Assembly (NCBI GenBank): GCA_900548185.1
Contig: URJJ01000045.1
Span: 1-16,471, forward strand
DNA length: 16,471 bases
Origin: an uncultured Opitutales bacterium
GTDB lineage: Bacteria; Verrucomicrobiota; Verrucomicrobiia; Opitutales; Intestinicryptomonadaceae
Direction of reading: 5' to 3'
Shown here: positions 14,675 through 16,471 of the stretch, piece by piece
How the letters are laid out: each line of letters begins with the position of its first letter
Position numbering within the stretch: position 1 is the first letter of the stretch
Translations under genes and position numbers: made by a program
Notes under the pieces: model-generated
Databases searched by the model: none
The model's input: the letters and a program-made list of their open reading frames with translations, nothing else
What the model was told of the DNA's origin: nothing

Positions 14675-16279
14675 ATGGCTAGACTTATTCCACCCGTATA
14701 TGTTGACACCGGCTCCTCGGGCGAGGCGGAGATTTTCAAGGCTTTTGAGGGCGACGACTTTTCCAGGGACTGGATTGTCCTGCATTCCTTCGACATCCCG
14801 CGCCACATGACGCAGGGCGAGGGCGAGGCGGATTTCGTGGTCCTCATTCCCGGCTGCGGGGTTTTGTGCCTTGAAATAAAGGCCTCCGCCGAAATTTCCA
14901 GGCGCGGTGGAATGTGGCGCTACGGGGGCGTCAGGGACGCGCGCGGGCCGTTCAAGCAGGTCAGGGAAAACACCTTCTCCCTGATGCGCCGGATAAAGGG
15001 CGAAAACAGGCGCATGCGCAACGTCCCCTTCTTCGGGCTGGCGGTTTTTACGCGTTGCAATTTCAGAAGCCTCGACCTGGGGGGCGCGAAGGAGTGGGCC
15101 GACATCGACTTCATCGACTCTGCGGACATCGCCTCCGGAAACCTGACGCGGACGCTGAAGCGGCTCTTTCTGGCGCAGGCCGAGCGCCACGGGCTGTCGG
15201 TGGGCGATTTTACCGGGGACAAGTTCGAGGAGATGGCGGCCATGATGCGCCCGGATTTTGAATACATGATGACTCCGAGGGAGAGGATGCTTGCAAGCGA
15301 CGCCGAGGCCAGAAAGTACACCCGGGAGCAGTTCAGGATTCTCGACAGCATTTCCGCAAACGAGCGCATCGTAGTCGACGGCCTGGCAGGCACCGGAAAG
15401 ACTGCCCTTGCAATCGAATACGCGCGCAGGTTTTCCGCATCGGCGTCCGTAATGCTGGTCACGCCCGCGCGCGAGCTCGGCGAGTTTCTGGCGGACGAGG
15501 CGCGCCTCCCCCCGTCCGGGTTCGCGGGCTCCGTGGACGATTTCAAAAAGGCTTTCACCGGCCCCGGGGGCGGCTTTCTGAGGCCCGAAAAATTCGGGGT
15601 GCTGGTGGTTGACGAGGCCCAGGACCTGGTGGGGGGCGACTTCTTCGGCCTGATGGACTCCGCGCTGGAGGGCGGGCTTGCCGGGGGCCGGTGGATAATG
15701 TTCGGCGACTACTACTCGCGCTCGGCCGACTTCGAGCACGCCAGGCTTTTTTCGGAGTTCCGCAAAAAATACAGCCCCGCGCTCTGCTCGCTTTCCGAAA
15801 ACTGCCGCAACCCCGTGGACATCGCCCGCCTTGTGGAGGCGGTCTCGGGCCTTGACAGGGGCTACTCGGGCTTCATGCGGGCAGGCTCCGGCTCAAAGCC
15901 GGTGGTGAAGTTCTGCGGGAGCCTGCGCGAGGAGACGGGCGAGCTTGTGGGGATTCTCGAATCGCTCCTTGAAGGCGGCGTGCCTGCCCGCTCAATCGCC
16001 GTCCTGAAAGGCGCAGGGGAGGATGCGGCCTCTCCGCTTCTTTCATCCAAAAACTGGGGGCCCAAATTTGTTTCCGACTACGGCTGCGACGGCATTTTCC
16101 ACGGCGCCATAGAGGACTTCAAGGGCCTTGAGGCCGACTTTGTAATCCTTACCGGCCTCGGAAATCTCGGCGACGAATATTCCAGGCGCATGTTCTATAT
16201 AGGCGCGACCAGGGCGAAATCCGGCCTCTACGTCCTTGCGGGCGAATCCCTGCGCCCGCTGCTCGGCCCGTTTGCCTGA
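14675..16279 (+). CDS. NERD nuclease-related domain fused to SF1 (UvrD-like) helicase
   Basis: 534 residues. Residues 12-130 form a NERD domain: GEAEIF (16-21), EADFVVLIPGCG (51-62) and LEIKAS (66-71) supply Asp53, Glu67 and Lys69, the PD-(D/E)xK-like triad of this nuclease-related fold. The helicase part starts with a Q-motif-like YTREQFRILDSI (215-226), then Walker A GLAGTGKT (236-243), Walker B VVDEAQDL (311-318), MFGDYYSRS (342-350), ENCRNP (375-380), EDFKGLEADFVIL (480-492) and YIGATRAKSG (508-517). All helicase motifs look intact. Such fusions are stand-alone DNA- or RNA-processing proteins; some relatives occur in defence islands, but nothing around this copy is a known defence gene. 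It stands alone behind the terminator of the previous operon. The ATG at 14675 fits the NERD start; no Shine-Dalgarno is clear. Confidence 0.92.
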   Translation: MARLIPPVYVDTGSSGEAEIFKAFEGDDFSRDWIVLHSFDIPRHMTQGEGEADFVVLIPGCGVLCLEIKASAEISRRGGMWRYGGVRDARGPFKQVRENTFSLMRRIKGENRRMRNVPFFGLAVFTRCNFRSLDLGGAKEWADIDFIDSADIASGNLTRTLKRLFLAQAERHGLSVGDFTGDKFEEMAAMMRPDFEYMMTPRERMLASDAEARKYTREQFRILDSISANERIVVDGLAGTGKTALAIEYARRFSASASVMLVTPARELGEFLADEARLPPSGFAGSVDDFKKAFTGPGGGFLRPEKFGVLVVDEAQDLVGGDFFGLMDSALEGGLAGGRWIMFGDYYSRSADFEHARLFSEFRKKYSPALCSLSENCRNPVDIARLVEAVSGLDRGYSGFMRAGSGSKPVVKFCGSLREETGELVGILESLLEGGVPARSIAVLKGAGEDAASPLLSSKNWGPKFVSDYGCDGIFHGAIEDFKGLEADFVILTGLGNLGDEYSRRMFYIGATRAKSGLYVLAGESLRPLLGPFA

Positions 16280-16471
16280 CTTTCCGCTCACGGGCTTTCG
16301 GGGTGTTCTCGCCGCACGGGGGGGCGGCGCGTTTCCCGCGCGCCGGCCAGCCGGCTGTGTGGCGCCGGGCCGGATGCGCCGTCCCAAATCTTCGCTCCCG
16401 CCCCCGACCGGCCGGGCAGCGCCTTTCGCATTTCCGGCGCGTTTCGGCAGGGCGGGGGCTTGGCGGGGAGG
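16280..16471. other. Sequence after the last gene, no gene seen
   Basis: About 190 GC-rich bases to the end of the window. A stem GGCGCG (16326-16331) with a CGCGCC downstream, and the palindromic GCCGGC pair around 16343-16354, could fold, but no T-run follows, so I do not call a terminator. No open frame here has a recognisable motif. Confidence 0.5.

Noticed and set aside
1..16471. CRISPR array, phage or insertion-sequence genes
   Set aside because: No regularly spaced repeats, Cas-like proteins, integrase, transposase or phage structural motifs were seen on either strand.

Overview
The window is the end of a GC-rich bacterial contig, probably from a metagenome or isolate short-read assembly. 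Bases 6-39 are a synthetic Illumina Nextera transposase adapter, so the first gene is cut at its 5' end and real DNA begins at base 40. Gene content and style suggest the Verrucomicrobiota/PVC group, possibly a gut lineage: HrpB, FolE2, FmdB-like proteins, weak or absent Shine-Dalgarno sequences, and frequent AGG (Arg) and ATA (Ile) codons despite high GC. This placement is an inference from gene types and was not tested by a search.

Layout. 40-1803 (+) is the C-terminal two thirds of a four-domain M16 zinc-peptidase-like protein. 1841-4381 (+) is the ATP-dependent helicase HrpB. 4528-6285 (+) is an unrecognised protein that looks like an alpha-toroid followed by a beta-sandwich, behind its own promoter candidate and ended by a strong terminator. 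6457-7023 (+) is a DJ-1/PfpI family protein followed by two tandem terminators. 7155-7983 is a long gap with a near-palindrome, a 134-base inverted-repeat element that could be a structured RNA or a MITE-like insert, and a folded leader for the next gene. 7984-8949 (+) is FolE2, the type IB GTP cyclohydrolase. 8950-9637 is a second long gap between convergent genes; it shares two exact short words with the first gap.

11786-9638 (-) is a tight four-gene operon: a FmdB-type zinc-ribbon protein with a cysteine-rich tail, a TPR (lipo)protein, an M50 site-2-type membrane protease, and a second FmdB-like protein that has lost all its cysteines. Diverging from it, 11977-14481 (+) is a two-gene sugar operon (L-fucose/L-arabinose isomerase-type enzyme and aldose 1-epimerase) closed by a strong terminator. 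14675-16279 (+) encodes a fusion of a NERD nuclease-related domain with an SF1 helicase. The last 190 bases hold no gene that I can see.

How they work together. The isomerase and the mutarotase form an obvious catabolic pair: the epimerase supplies the sugar anomer and the isomerase makes the ketose. The minus-strand operon reads as a membrane or envelope module built around an intramembrane protease; its purpose is unknown, and the paired intact and cysteine-less FmdB proteins are its strangest feature. The rest are largely stand-alone housekeeping or accessory genes. I found no CRISPR array, tRNA, rRNA, prophage or insertion-sequence transposase. The best candidates for something undescribed are the four-gene minus-strand operon, the inverted-repeat element at 7215-7348, and the NERD-helicase fusion.
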